A stretch of DNA of 64,000 nt from Chloroflexota bacterium (lineage in GTDB: Bacteria > Chloroflexota > Dehalococcoidia > Lucifugimonadales > Lucifugimonadaceae), in the NCBI GenBank assembly GCA_027624075.1, contig JAQBUH010000011.1:1-64000 (forward strand), read 5' to 3'. Shown in pieces: positions 42,491 through 51,343 of the stretch. The notes beneath the pieces are model-generated. The model was not told the origin of the DNA. It saw nothing but the letters and a program-made list of their open reading frames with translations, and searched no databases. Position 1 is the first letter of the stretch; each line of letters opens with the position of its first letter. A program made the position numbers and the translations under genes.

Positions 42491-44767
42491 ATGGTCCAGA
42501 CATATGAGCCGAAGAGTGACTACAAAGTCGTAGGCACGCGGCCGATCCGCCACGACGGACTAGACAAGGTGACGGGCCGCGCTGTGTACGGCGCCGACGT
42601 CAAGGTCCCCGGCCTGATCTGGGGCGAGGTCCTCCGCAGTCCGCATGCGCACGCCCGCATCAAGAGCATCGACACATCTGCGGCCGAGGCGGCGCCGGGC
42701 GTCTACGCAGTCGCCACAAACGCAGACTTCCCTGACCCTCGCGCCGGAGAGATCGACTCCGGCGAAGACGTGGTCAACTTCGAGCGGGACACCAAGAACC
42801 TGCTCGCAAAGGACAAGGTCCTCTACAAGGGTCACGCCGTGGCGGCAGTTGCCGCGGTCGACCGCAACACCGCGATCGAGGCGACGAAGCTGATCAAGGT
42901 TGAGTACGAGCTGCTCAAGCCGGTCCGCAATGTTGATGAGGCGATGGCGAAGGGCGCTCCGATTCTCATGGAAGACCTGGTCGGCGACGACCTTGGCGAG
43001 GACGTTCGCAACACGAATGTGGCACGCCACTTCAGGCACGAGTTCGGCGAGGTCGAGAAAGGTTTCGCAGACTCAGACCTGGTGGTCGAGCGCACCTTCA
43101 CACTGCAGATGGTGCACCAGGGCTACATCGAGCCCCACAACGCGACGGCAATCTGGGACGAGTCGGGGCACGTGACCGCATGGTCGAGCACCCAGGGCAT
43201 GTTCGCAGTGCGCGACCAGACCGCCGGCATGCTGCGCATCCCGGAGTCACAGGTCACCGTCTACCCCGTCGAGATCGGCGGAGGCTTCGGCGGCAAGACG
43301 AAGGTGTACCTTGCGCCGGTTGCGGCCATTCTGTCGAAGAAGTCCGGCGGCCGGCCGGTCAAGATGATCATGGACCGCAACTCCGTGTTCGAGGCGTCCG
43401 GCCCCGCGCCGGGTGGCAAGATCACGGTGAAGATGGGCGTGACGAAGGATGGCAAGATCAAGGCATGCGCGTCCGACCTGCGATACGAGGCAGGCGCGTT
43501 CCCTGGCTCGGCCATCGGGGCAGGCGCCATCTGCATCTACGGCTGCTACAACATCCCGAACAGCCGCATCGACGGCTACGACGTTGTCGTGAACAAGCCG
43601 AAGTCCGCCGCATACAGAGCTCCCGGCTCTCCGCAGGCCGCTTTCGCCATCGAGCAGGTTGTGGACGAGATCTGCGACCAGATGAACTGGGACAAGATCA
43701 AGTTCCGGCTCGACAACGCGTCGAGAGAGGGAACGCGCCGCGGCGATGGCGTGATGTTCGGGAAGGTCGGCCTGATCGAGACGCTCGAGGCGGCACGCGA
43801 CTCTGACCACTGGAAGACGCCGCTCAAGCCGTCAACGAACGGCATGCTGCGCGGTCGCGGCATTGCGTCCGGCTACTGGATGAACGGCGGTGGTAAGTCG
43901 ACGGTTGACCTGATGCTGCAAGACGACGGCACGGTGGCGATGAATGAGGGCTCCGCCGACATCGGCGGGACCCGGGCTTCGATCGCGATGCAGGTGGCGG
44001 AGGTGCTGGGACTTCCGGCTGAGGCCGTTCACCCGTTCATCCCGAGCACGGACAGCATCGGCTTTACCGGCACCACTGGCGGCTCCCGGACGACCTACGC
44101 CACGGGCTACGCAGGGTGGCAGGCGGCGAACAAGCTGGTCGGTGAGATGAGCAAGCGGGCCTCGGTCCTCTGGGGCATCGACCCTTCGGATGTGAAGTTC
44201 GCCGCTGGCAAGTTCAGCTCCGGCTCAGACCCTGAGCTGAGCATTGGGTTCAAGGACCTTGCGGCCAGGATAGGTGACACGGGCGGCCCGATCACGACGA
44301 CGGCGTCAGTAAACCTGGCGGCGGCTGGCGCCGCTTACGGGGTGCACATCTGCGACCTCGAGATCGACCCTGACACGGGCAAGACCGATGTCATTCGGTA
44401 CACGGCCGTGCAGGATGTGGGAAAGGCGGTCCACCCGTCGTACGTAGAGGGGCAGATCCAGGGCGGCGTCGCACAGGGAATTGGCTGGGCGCTGAATGAG
44501 GAGTACTTCATCACCGACAGCGGCTCCATGGCGAACCACACCTTCCTGGACTACCGGATGCCGACTTCGCTTGACATGCCGATGATCGACACGATTCTCG
44601 TTGAGGTGCCGAACCCGCTGCACCCGTACGGCGTCCGCGGCGTTGGCGAGGTGCCACTTGCGCCGCCGCTGCCGGCCGTGGCAAACGCGGTGAAGGATGC
44701 GACCGGGAAGCGAATCCTGGACCTTCCGATCAAGCCGGGCAGGATCATTGAGGCGATGGGCAGCTAG
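42491..44767 (+). CDS. Molybdenum hydroxylase large subunit, paralogue 2
   Basis: 758 residues and collinear with the preceding gene from the first residues (YEPKSDYKVVGTRPIRHDGL) to the end. Mo-cofactor motif EIGGGFGGKTKVYLA, active-site loop SAAYRAPGSPQAAFAIEQ, catalytic Glu in GVRGVGEVPLAPP. Substitutions cluster around the loop (GAPQATY versus GSPQAAF) and elsewhere, as in a duplicated gene with altered substrate range. It has its own 224-bp leader and GGGAGA ribosome binding site. It has no FAD or 2Fe-2S genes of its own, so both large subunits probably share the upstream pair. A terminator follows at 44883. Confidence 0.92.
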   Translation: MVQTYEPKSDYKVVGTRPIRHDGLDKVTGRAVYGADVKVPGLIWGEVLRSPHAHARIKSIDTSAAEAAPGVYAVATNADFPDPRAGEIDSGEDVVNFERDTKNLLAKDKVLYKGHAVAAVAAVDRNTAIEATKLIKVEYELLKPVRNVDEAMAKGAPILMEDLVGDDLGEDVRNTNVARHFRHEFGEVEKGFADSDLVVERTFTLQMVHQGYIEPHNATAIWDESGHVTAWSSTQGMFAVRDQTAGMLRIPESQVTVYPVEIGGGFGGKTKVYLAPVAAILSKKSGGRPVKMIMDRNSVFEASGPAPGGKITVKMGVTKDGKIKACASDLRYEAGAFPGSAIGAGAICIYGCYNIPNSRIDGYDVVVNKPKSAAYRAPGSPQAAFAIEQVVDEICDQMNWDKIKFRLDNASREGTRRGDGVMFGKVGLIETLEAARDSDHWKTPLKPSTNGMLRGRGIASGYWMNGGGKSTVDLMLQDDGTVAMNEGSADIGGTRASIAMQVAEVLGLPAEAVHPFIPSTDSIGFTGTTGGSRTTYATGYAGWQAANKLVGEMSKRASVLWGIDPSDVKFAAGKFSSGSDPELSIGFKDLAARIGDTGGPITTTASVNLAAAGAAYGVHICDLEIDPDTGKTDVIRYTAVQDVGKAVHPSYVEGQIQGGVAQGIGWALNEEYFITDSGSMANHTFLDYRMPTSLDMPMIDTILVEVPNPLHPYGVRGVGEVPLAPPLPAVANAVKDATGKRILDLPIKPGRIIEAMGS

Positions 44768-45118
44768 GCGTTGCCTTCTTGCCCTGATCGAGGCGCCGCT
44801 GGAGTCTCAGGCGGCCCCTGCGGCAGATGCGCCCGCAGGTGAGCCAGCCTGGACGGCTCAATGTGGAACGGTTAGAAAAAAATGCGGGTCGGCTGCTCTT
44901 CGAGAGTGGCCGGCCCGCTTTGTTCAACGCCGCTCGTTAGCCGAAGAATTGCGGATTGCTGCCGAAGCTGGCCTTCGCGCGTCGGCGGAAGCCGCCTGCG
45001 GCATCGCTCGTCACAGACCGCGCCGCTCGTCGCTAATCCACGCGGCAACGCCGTCAGTCCATCTCTGCGCGTACAGTCCGCATCTAACCGGTAGAATTGC
45101 GCTACTGGAGTTTTAGAT
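44768..45118. other. Intergenic after the molybdenum hydroxylase genes
   Basis: Contains the terminator at 44883-44920. The remaining ~200 bp before the MoaD-like gene shows no coding signature. Confidence 0.5.
44883..44920 (+). terminator. Intrinsic terminator after the molybdenum hydroxylase genes
   Basis: GCGGGTCGGC pairs with GCCGGCCCGC (10 bp including one G-U) and is followed by TTT. A run of A residues (44876-44881) precedes it, so it could also work in the opposite direction. Confidence 0.7.
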
Positions 45119-45409
45119 ATGGCGAAGGTCTTCGTTTCATTTGCTCTTCGGAAATACACCGGCGGCAACGGCCAGGTGAACGTGCCGGGCGCAACGCTCG
45201 GCGAGCTGATCGACAACCTTGAGGCCGCTTACCCCGGCATCAGCGGGCACCTGCTGCAAGACGGCAGGCTGAAGCCTGGGCTTGCGGCGGTCTGCGGCCA
45301 CGCCGCAACGCGTCAGGGGCTGCTACAGAAGCTCGAAGAAGACACAGAAGTCCACTTCGTGCCTGCCGTCTCAGGAGGCCAGGGCAGACCGCACCTGCTG
45401 GCGCTGTGA
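45119..45409 (+). CDS. MoaD/ThiS-like ubiquitin-fold protein with C-terminal extension
   Basis: 96 residues with the beta-grasp pattern of MoaD: VFVSFALRKYTGG, ATLGELIDNLEAAYPGISGH and DTEVHFVPAVSGG. In MoaD and ThiS the chain ends in Gly-Gly, which is activated and thiocarboxylated. Here Gly-Gly is at 86-87 and nine residues follow (QGRPHLLAL). Sulfur transfer would need removal of that tail, or the protein has another role. It lies about 350 bp after the molybdenum hydroxylase genes and 70 bp before folE, so a molybdopterin-synthase small-subunit role is suggestive but unproven. Confidence 0.8.
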   Translation: MAKVFVSFALRKYTGGNGQVNVPGATLGELIDNLEAAYPGISGHLLQDGRLKPGLAAVCGHAATRQGLLQKLEEDTEVHFVPAVSGGQGRPHLLAL

Positions 45410-45479
45410 CTGCCTCCGCTCACATGCGCACCCCGCTCAATATCGTTCAAGACAGTGACGACCGGGAAGAAGGGTCAAC

Positions 45480-46124
45480 ATGGCCGATACGACCAGTGTG
45501 AACGGCAGGCCGCTGGCTGAGTTGGAGTTTGAGGACGGCATCCAGCTCAGTGGCGAGTGCAAGAAGAAGATCGCGACAGCGGTCAGTGGAATACTTTCGA
45601 CGATAGGCCAGAACGCCGATCGGTCCGGCACGGCAGACACGCCGATGCGCGTTGCCAACATGTACGACGAACTGCTCTCCGGCTACGCGCTCGACGCCGC
45701 AAAGGTGCTCAACAACGCGCTGTTTGAAGTCGAGTACGACGAGATGGTTGTGGTCAAGGACATCGACTTCTACAGCCTGTGCGAGCACCATATGCTGCCG
45801 TTCTACGGCAAGGCGCACGTCGGCTACCTCCCGGACAAGAAGGTCGTTGGCCTGAGCAAGATCCCTCGCCTCGTGGACATGTTCTCGAAGCGGCTGCAGG
45901 TGCAGGAGCGGATGACGCAACAGATAGCCGCCGCCATAGACGAACTGGTTATGCCGCGGGGCGTCGGCGTCGTGGTCGAGGCGCATCACCTTTGCGCCGC
46001 CATGCGCGGAGTCAAAAAGCCAGGCACGGTAATGACCACAAGCTCGTTGCGTGGCCAGTTCAGGGACAACTCGTCAACCAGGGACGAGTTCATGTCCCAC
46101 CTCAGAGCGCGCGGCGGCTCATAG
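45480..46124 (+). CDS. folE: GTP cyclohydrolase I
   Basis: 214 residues, first enzyme of tetrahydrofolate/tetrahydropterin synthesis (GTP to dihydroneopterin triphosphate plus formate). Diagnostic blocks: RSGTADTPMRVANMYDELLS, FYSLCEHHMLPFYGKAHVGY (Zn Cys and His), VVGLSKIPRLVDMFSKRLQV, QERMTQQIA, and VVVEAHHLCAAMRGVKKPGT with the third Zn ligand Cys. It is therefore the zinc-dependent FolE1, not FolE2. The gene begins a cluster with a FolM-like reductase, an SDR and folB. Confidence 0.96.
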   Translation: MADTTSVNGRPLAELEFEDGIQLSGECKKKIATAVSGILSTIGQNADRSGTADTPMRVANMYDELLSGYALDAAKVLNNALFEVEYDEMVVVKDIDFYSLCEHHMLPFYGKAHVGYLPDKKVVGLSKIPRLVDMFSKRLQVQERMTQQIAAAIDELVMPRGVGVVVEAHHLCAAMRGVKKPGTVMTTSSLRGQFRDNSSTRDEFMSHLRARGGS

Positions 46125-46156
46125 GCTACGCGGGTCAGCGGGCACGGAGCGATCTA

Positions 46157-46885
46157 TTGAAGGTTTCCGGCAGTACGGCACTGGTCACAGGCGGCGGACG
46201 GCGCGTTGGGCGGGCAATAGCCCTTGCGCTTGCAGAGTCCGGAGCAAACGTCGCCGTGCACTTCAACCGCTCAGAGGGCGATGCAGCAGAGACGGTCGAA
46301 GTGGCACGGTCGATGGGCGTGAGCGCAGACTCGTTCCAGGCGGACCTGGCAGACGCCGGCAGCGCGGTCAGGCTCGTCGACACGGTCAGATCGTCGCTAG
46401 GACACCTGAACATCCTCGTCAACAGCGCGTCGATGTTCAGTCCGGGCAGCTTCGAGGACACATCGCTTGATGAGTGGGACCGATACATGGCGGTGAACTT
46501 CCGCGCTCCGTTTCTGCTGGCGCAGGCGATGTACCGTGCGATGCCGGACGGGGAGCAGGGCAAGGTGATCAACCTGAACGACTGGAGGACGGCACGCGCA
46601 AAGCGGTTTGCGTACGGCGTCAGCAAGGCGGCGCTATCGGGACTGACTCGCTCGCTTGCGGTGTCAATGGCGCCGAACGTGCAGGTGAGCGAACTGGCGC
46701 TGGGCGCAATACTGCCGCCGGCAGACATGGTTGTTGAGCGGCTCGGGCCGGTGGAGACGAAGCTGGGACCGGCTGCGCGCATGGGCACGCTGAACGAGGT
46801 TTCCGCCGCTGTGCTGTCACTGATCGGGAACGACTTCATAACGGGCGAGACGCTGCACATCGACGGCGGACGTCACATCAGGTAG
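46157..46885 (+). CDS. Pteridine reductase-like SDR (FolM/PTR1 type)
   Basis: 242 residues from TTG 46157 (GGAG about 8 bases upstream); the in-frame stretch back to 45779 overlaps folE in another frame. The dinucleotide motif is TALVTGGGRRVGRAIALAL, i.e. TGxxxRxG, the hallmark of pteridine reductases such as E. coli FolM and PTR1, where ordinary SDRs have TGxxxGxG. The catalytic motif is FAYGVSKAALSGL (YxxxK), and HIDGGRHIR ends the chain. The likely role is NADPH-dependent reduction of dihydropterin or dihydrofolate. It lies 33 bp after folE and just before another SDR and folB. Confidence 0.82.
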   Translation: MKVSGSTALVTGGGRRVGRAIALALAESGANVAVHFNRSEGDAAETVEVARSMGVSADSFQADLADAGSAVRLVDTVRSSLGHLNILVNSASMFSPGSFEDTSLDEWDRYMAVNFRAPFLLAQAMYRAMPDGEQGKVINLNDWRTARAKRFAYGVSKAALSGLTRSLAVSMAPNVQVSELALGAILPPADMVVERLGPVETKLGPAARMGTLNEVSAAVLSLIGNDFITGETLHIDGGRHIR

Positions 46886-46894
46886 AGGAATGTC

Positions 46895-47572
46895 ATGTCA
46901 TCGATCTCCGGCCTCGACGGCCGCATTGCGCTGATAACCGGCGCGTCAGGAGCGCTTGGCAGCGCCGCCGTCAAGGTATTCACAGACGCCGGGGCGACGG
47001 TCTCAGTGTGCAACCGGGCAGGTGAGGCGCCGACGCGGCTCGACGTGACAGACCCTGCTCAGGCGGCGCAAGCCGTCGAGTGCGCTGTGCGCGACCACGG
47101 ACGGATAGACATCCTGCTCAACATCGTTGGCACGTGGTCGCCCCAGCCGCCTGTTGGCGAGATCGATGACGCGACTGTCGACAGGCTGATGGCGGTTAAC
47201 TTCCGAAGCGCGCTCAACATGTCTCGCGCAGCCCTGCCGCACATGACCGGCAACGGCTGGGGACGGATAGTCAATGTGGGGGCGAAGCAGGGGTTGAAGA
47301 GCACTGCGGGAAACTCCGCATACGGCGCAGCGAAGGCGGCGGTGATAGCGCTGACGCAGTCGATAGCAGACGAGTCCGGCGCAGGTGGCGTCACCTGCAA
47401 CGCCATTGTCCCCTCGATCATTGACACCGCCGCCAATCGCTCAGGGATGCCTGGCGCGGACTTCTCGAAGTGGGTGAAGCCCGAGCATATCGCTGAGACG
47501 ATGGCGTTCCTCTGCACGGAGGCGGGCGGAAACATTAACGGCGCAACGATCCCGGTCTGGAACCGGGCATGA
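46895..47572 (+). CDS. Short-chain dehydrogenase/reductase
   Basis: 225 residues of classical SDR. The dinucleotide motif LITGASGALGSAAVKVF is followed by LDVTDPAQAAQAVE, the NIVG (NNAG-like) stretch in LLNIVGTWSPQPP, and YGAAKAAVIALTQ as YxxxK. The catalytic Ser appears displaced (VNVGAKQGLKSTAGNSAYGA), so activity or substrate choice may differ. It is encoded between the pteridine reductase and folB, with a 4-base ATGA overlap into folB, and may work on a pterin or a folate precursor. Confidence 0.85.
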   Translation: MSSISGLDGRIALITGASGALGSAAVKVFTDAGATVSVCNRAGEAPTRLDVTDPAQAAQAVECAVRDHGRIDILLNIVGTWSPQPPVGEIDDATVDRLMAVNFRSALNMSRAALPHMTGNGWGRIVNVGAKQGLKSTAGNSAYGAAKAAVIALTQSIADESGAGGVTCNAIVPSIIDTAANRSGMPGADFSKWVKPEHIAETMAFLCTEAGGNINGATIPVWNRA

Positions 47573-47943
47573 GCGACCGGCCGCTGGACCGGATCAGGCT
47601 GGAGGGACTGAGCTTCCACTGCGTCATCGGCATCAATGACTGGGAGCGGGTTGCGAAACAGGTGGTCGAGATTGACCTTACGCTGTACGCCGACCTTTCG
47701 CCGGCTGCGGAGAGCGATGACATCTCAGACACGGTGAACTACCGCACGATCAGCCAGAAGGTGCGGGACTTTGTGGAAGGCTCTAGCTTCGGGCTGGTGG
47801 AGAGACTGGCAGACGGCGTGGCGCGGATCTGCCTGGAGGACGAGATGGTGAGGCGCGTGGACGTGAGTCTCAGGAAGCCGGGCGCACTGCGGCTTGGCCG
47901 GTCTGTTGGGCTGGATATCACCCGGACGCGTGACGGTCAGTAG
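47569..47943 (+). CDS. folB: Dihydroneopterin aldolase
   Basis: 124 residues, the usual size. The opening DRIRLEGLSFHCVIGINDWE, then KQVVEIDLTLYADLSPAAES and DISDTVNYRTISQKVRDF, the region around the catalytic Glu in SFGLVERLADGVARIC, and VDVSLRKPGALR. FolB cleaves dihydroneopterin to 6-hydroxymethyl-dihydropterin and can epimerise to dihydromonapterin (FolX-like). The ATG overlaps the stop of the upstream SDR, so the four genes folE, FolM-like, SDR and folB form one translation-coupled unit. No folK or folP is visible in the window. Confidence 0.93.
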   Translation: MSDRPLDRIRLEGLSFHCVIGINDWERVAKQVVEIDLTLYADLSPAAESDDISDTVNYRTISQKVRDFVEGSSFGLVERLADGVARICLEDEMVRRVDVSLRKPGALRLGRSVGLDITRTRDGQ

Positions 47944-48110
47944 GCCCGGCTCGTATCGGAGTAGGCTGCGAGCAACTCTTCTTTGAGGTCAACGGCGCGC
48001 TGTGTGAGTTCGGAGATGTCGTCTGAGCCGACACGGCTCTCCTGCGCAACGCTGAGCGCGCCGAGAGCGTGTATAAGCTCGTTGGCTTTCGCCTGCAGTT
48101 CGTGTGTCAT
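47937..48110 (-). CDS. Small acidic helical protein
   Basis: 57 residues from ATG 48110, preceded on the minus strand by GGGGAG at good spacing. It is helical and acidic (DISELTQRAVDLKEELLAAY) with an amphipathic heptad-like pattern, so a coiled-coil partner is possible. Its stop overlaps the end of the convergent folB gene by a few bases. No family is recognised. Confidence 0.5.
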   Translation of the reverse strand: MTHELQAKANELIHALGALSVAQESRVGSDDISELTQRAVDLKEELLAAYSDTSRAY

Positions 48111-48450
48111 GTCTGGACTCCCCGACGCCCTCACGTATTCTCGACTGGACCGGGAACGCGAGTGCGGCTGCGAGAACTCACTGAATAGAGATACGAGCCT
48201 GCCTCCAGAGTGGGTGTTTCCCAGCGGCGCGTGCGGAAACTGTGACACACTTTGTCGCCAGCCGAACTGGGATGAACTGAGACGATCTTCGAAAAAGAGA
48301 GAAAAGCGGCAGCCGCTCCACGACGATCGCTGTGTTTCCCACTCAACCGCGCCGGACCGATTACCGGCGCATCGAGCGGGGCCGAAGGGACTGCGGTAAC
48401 TTGAGAGCTACAGGCCTGAAACGTCTGCCGCCGGAGTGACCCTAATTACC
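48111..48450. other. Intergenic between the small helical gene and the racemase
   Basis: Open frames here show no family pattern; GGAG at 48432-48435 may serve the downstream gene. No terminator or repeat was seen. Confidence 0.35.
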
Positions 48451-49716
48451 ATGAAGTTACGGCTTGATTACGGTACAGACGGGCTTGAGGTTGAGGTTCC
48501 GCAGACGGCCACAGTGATCGAGCCGGCGCATACAGCCGCTTTGCCCGACATGCATGCGGCGCTGATGGACGCGGTGCGAAGGCCGGACGGGACTGCCCGC
48601 CTTCGCGAACTCGTCCGTCCCGGCCAACGAGTCGGCATCTCGGTCTGCGACTTCACGCGGCCTCAGCCACGCCGCCAGATGCTCGAGGCGATCTTCGAAG
48701 AGTTGACCGAGGTCGGTGCCGACGCATTCACCATCTTCGTTGCGACCGGCACGCACCGCGCAAACACGGCCGAAGAGCTCGACCAGATGCTCGGAGCGGA
48801 GATTGTCAGCAGTTACCGGGTCGTGAACCACGTGGCGAGGGACGAGTCGACGTTGCGGCGGGCCGGCACGACTGGCAACGGTGTCGAGGTGCTGATGAAC
48901 GCAGAGTGGCTCGACTGCGACTTCAGGATCACTACCGGCTTTGTCGAGCCGCACTTCTTCGCAGGATTCAGCGGCGGGCCGAAGATGGCTGCGCCCGGAC
49001 TGGCCGGGCTTGAGACCGTGATGACGCTGCACGATGCGGCGCACATCGGGTCCCCGAACGCCACGTGGGGCGTCACGCACGGCAATCCTGTGCACGACGA
49101 TGTCCGCGAGATCGCCCGCATGACCGGCGTCGACTTCGCTATCGACGTGACGCTGAACCGCCACAAGGAGGTCACCGCGGTCTTCGCAGGTGAGCTATTC
49201 GCGGAGCACGCGGCGGCGTGTGAGGTGGCAAGGCGGACTGCGATGCGGCCGGTTGAGGCGCCGTTCGATGTGGTGCTGACGACGAACTCCGGGTTTCCGC
49301 TCGACCAGAACCTGTACCAGGCTGTCAAGGGGATGTCTGCGGCGGCGAAAGTCGTGAAGACGGGCGGCACGATCATCTGCGCAGCGGAGTGCCGTGACGG
49401 GATCCCCGATCATGGCTCGTACGCAGAGATACTTGCCTCGGGCAGCTCTCCGGGCGAGTTGCTGTCGCTCATCAACTCGCCTGGTTACCGCGTGCCTGAC
49501 CAGTGGCAGGTGCAGATTCAGGCAATGGTGCAGGAGCGGGCGCGAGTACAGGTGAAGGCCGGGATGTTGAGCGATGAGCAACTGCGAGCGGCGCACTTCG
49601 AGCCGGTGGACGATGTAACGAATGCGGTGGAGGCAGCGCTGGCAAATGCCGGACGTGGGGCGACGCTGTGTGTGCTGCCGCAGGGTCCGCAGACCATTCC
49701 GTACCTGTCTGGCTGA
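48451..49716 (+). CDS. LarA-family (nickel-pincer) 2-hydroxyacid racemase
   Basis: 421 residues from ATG 48451; GTG 48436 adds five. LarA-type features: ICDFTRP-like VCDFTRPQPRR, FVATGTHRANTAEELDQML with the first catalytic His, TTGFVEPHFFAGFSGGPKMA with the second His and the Lys that anchors the Ni-pincer nucleotide, and LHDAAHIGSPNATWG. These residues are all kept, so it probably racemises a 2-hydroxyacid. The pincer cofactor needs LarB, LarC and LarE, none of which is in this window. Many LarA homologues act on acids other than lactate, so the substrate is open. Confidence 0.9.
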   Translation: MKLRLDYGTDGLEVEVPQTATVIEPAHTAALPDMHAALMDAVRRPDGTARLRELVRPGQRVGISVCDFTRPQPRRQMLEAIFEELTEVGADAFTIFVATGTHRANTAEELDQMLGAEIVSSYRVVNHVARDESTLRRAGTTGNGVEVLMNAEWLDCDFRITTGFVEPHFFAGFSGGPKMAAPGLAGLETVMTLHDAAHIGSPNATWGVTHGNPVHDDVREIARMTGVDFAIDVTLNRHKEVTAVFAGELFAEHAAACEVARRTAMRPVEAPFDVVLTTNSGFPLDQNLYQAVKGMSAAAKVVKTGGTIICAAECRDGIPDHGSYAEILASGSSPGELLSLINSPGYRVPDQWQVQIQAMVQERARVQVKAGMLSDEQLRAAHFEPVDDVTNAVEAALANAGRGATLCVLPQGPQTIPYLSG

Positions 49717-50059
49717 GTTGGCCTGCTGAACGGGTCTGGCCGAGTGGGCGGGCTGAACGCATTTTACGCGGCATGGCTCAGTCTTCGAGCATCTGCCTCA
49801 CCTCAACCGATCTGTGGAACGCGCATGGCATCCTCGACGAGAAGCTCATGGCTTCGTCCATACCAGTACACTCGAGTATGTAGGCTCAGCCCAGCCGCTC
49901 TCTGGTTTTCTGCGAATGGCCCGTCGGTCTCTGCAAGTGATACTTCATCGCCGTCTCCGTTCAACGTTGCCGCTGTCGCTACCGTCCGGGCAGACGGGAC
50001 AAACGATCTGTTCCGGCACATCGAACCGCCGAACTCAAACTTCGCTCCGGCCCGGACTC
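49717..50059. other. Intergenic holding a decayed DGPF gene
   Basis: The stretch between LarA and the sigma factor holds the remnant described at 49764-50050 and no other gene. Confidence 0.55.
49764..50050 (-). pseudogene. Decayed third DGPF/YCII-like gene
   Basis: One minus frame carries ATLNGDGDEVSLAETDGPFA followed by ENQRAAG, including the DGPF signature. It then continues in a different frame as AYILECTGMDEAMSFSSRMP followed by CAFHRSVEADA, which matches the usual second half (YLIEC..LDEA..W..RIP.A..GSVE), and ends at TAA 49764. A frameshift and an in-frame stop near 49895 separate the halves, and the N-terminus is missing where it abuts the sigma-factor gene. It is a pseudogenised paralogue of the two intact DGPF genes upstream. 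Confidence 0.65.
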
Positions 50060-51343
50060 TCACGCGCCTGTGACCTCTTCGATCCTACGACGCAGGAACC
50101 TGCGCTCCGGCGCACTGTCTGCAAGCTCGAGCGCCTGGCGATACGCCGCGGCCGCCTCCGCATACCTGCCGAGCCGCCTCAAGAGGTCGGCCCGGGTCGA
50201 ATACAGGAACAGGTATCGCTCCATGCGCTGGTCTTTTGCCAGACCGTCCACGATGGCAAGAGCGCGCTCAAGTTGTCCGGCCATCGCCACCGCGACCGCT
50301 CGGTTTAAGCTCACCACAGGCGAAGGCTGTGCGCTCTGCAGGGCGTCGTAGAGCAACACGATCTGCCGCCAGTCAGTCTCCTCAGCGGTCTTCGCCTCGC
50401 AGTGCACCGCGGCTATCGCCGCCTGCAACTGATAGACGCCCGGCGCGCCCCTCCTCAGAGCGGCCACGAGAAGCTCGGTTCCATCGGCGATCTGATCGCT
50501 GTTCCAAAGCGTGCGGTCCTGCGACTCAAGCAAAACCTGGTTGCCGTCAGCGTCCACGCGGGCATTCTTACGGGAGTCCTGCAGGAGCATCAGCGCGAGC
50601 AGCCCAGCGACCTCTGGCTCGTCTGGCATCAACAGGCAAAGCACGCGGCCAAGCCGTATCGCCTCATCGCACAGCTCAAAGCGGATCAGGTCGTCGCCGG
50701 CGGTCGCAGAATAGCCCTCGTTGAACACCAGGTAGATCACCGCAAGGACAGACGGCACTCGCTCAGGGAGCAGGTGGTCTGGCGGCACTCTGTAAGGTAT
50801 ACGGGCGTCCTTGATCTTGCGCTTGGCACGCACCAGGCGCTGGGCAAGCGTCGGCTCTGGGACGAGGAATGCCCTTGCGATCTCGGGAGTTGTCAGGCCG
50901 CCCAGCGTGCGCAGTGTGAGAGCGAGCTGTGCCTCGACGTTGATGGCAGGGTGACAGCAGGTGAAGATCAGCCTGAGCCTGTCGTCCACGAGAGCGGAGC
51001 CGGAGGCGTTCTCAACCATCTCGAACTCCGTTTCCTGGTCGTCTCCCGATGCCAGAGCAGACTGTTTGTTGTCCCTGACCTTGTCGCGCCTCAGACGGTC
51101 GATAGCCTTGCGCCGCGCCGCGGTGGTCAGCCATGCGCCAGGGTTGTCAGGCACGCCGTCACGCTGCCAGCGGTCGAGCGCAACCGTCATTGCGTCCTGG
51201 AGCGCCTCCTCGGCAAGATCGAAGTCGCCGAGGGAGCGAATCAGGGTTGCGATGATGAGGCCGTGCTCGTGGCGGAACACCCGGTCGATGGCGTCAGCCG
51301 GAGTTGGAGAGGGCGTTGGCCGTGACCCGCGGGACTCGCTCAC
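50060..51343 (-). CDS. ECF42-type RNA polymerase sigma factor with C-terminal TPR domain
   Basis: 427 residues, twice the length of a minimal ECF sigma. Sigma region 2: [60 protein letters not shown]. Region 4: [20 protein letters not shown] and [20 protein letters not shown], then [16 protein letters not shown]. The last ~220 residues are helical repeats ending [20 protein letters not shown], the TPR-like extension typical of ECF42. ECF42 genes are found with DGPF (YCII) partners instead of anti-sigma factors, as here: the start overlaps the upstream DGPF gene by four bases. Confidence 0.93.
   Translation of the reverse strand: MSESRGSRPTPSPTPADAIDRVFRHEHGLIIATLIRSLGDFDLAEEALQDAMTVALDRWQRDGVPDNPGAWLTTAARRKAIDRLRRDKVRDNKQSALASGDDQETEFEMVENASGSALVDDRLRLIFTCCHPAINVEAQLALTLRTLGGLTTPEIARAFLVPEPTLAQRLVRAKRKIKDARIPYRVPPDHLLPERVPSVLAVIYLVFNEGYSATAGDDLIRFELCDEAIRLGRVLCLLMPDEPEVAGLLALMLLQDSRKNARVDADGNQVLLESQDRTLWNSDQIADGTELLVAALRRGAPGVYQLQAAIAAVHCEAKTAEETDWRQIVLLYDALQSAQPSPVVSLNRAVAVAMAGQLERALAIVDGLAKDQRMERYLFLYSTRADLLRRLGRYAEAAAAYRQALELADSAPERRFLRRRIEEVTGA

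Noticed and set aside
39981-44767. Aerobic carbon monoxide dehydrogenase
   Set aside because: The active-site loop reads AYRAPG; neither the form I AYXCSFR nor the form II AYRGAGR motif is present.
50402-51325. 307-residue plus-strand ORF
   Set aside because: It is antisense to the ECF sigma factor and lacks any family pattern.
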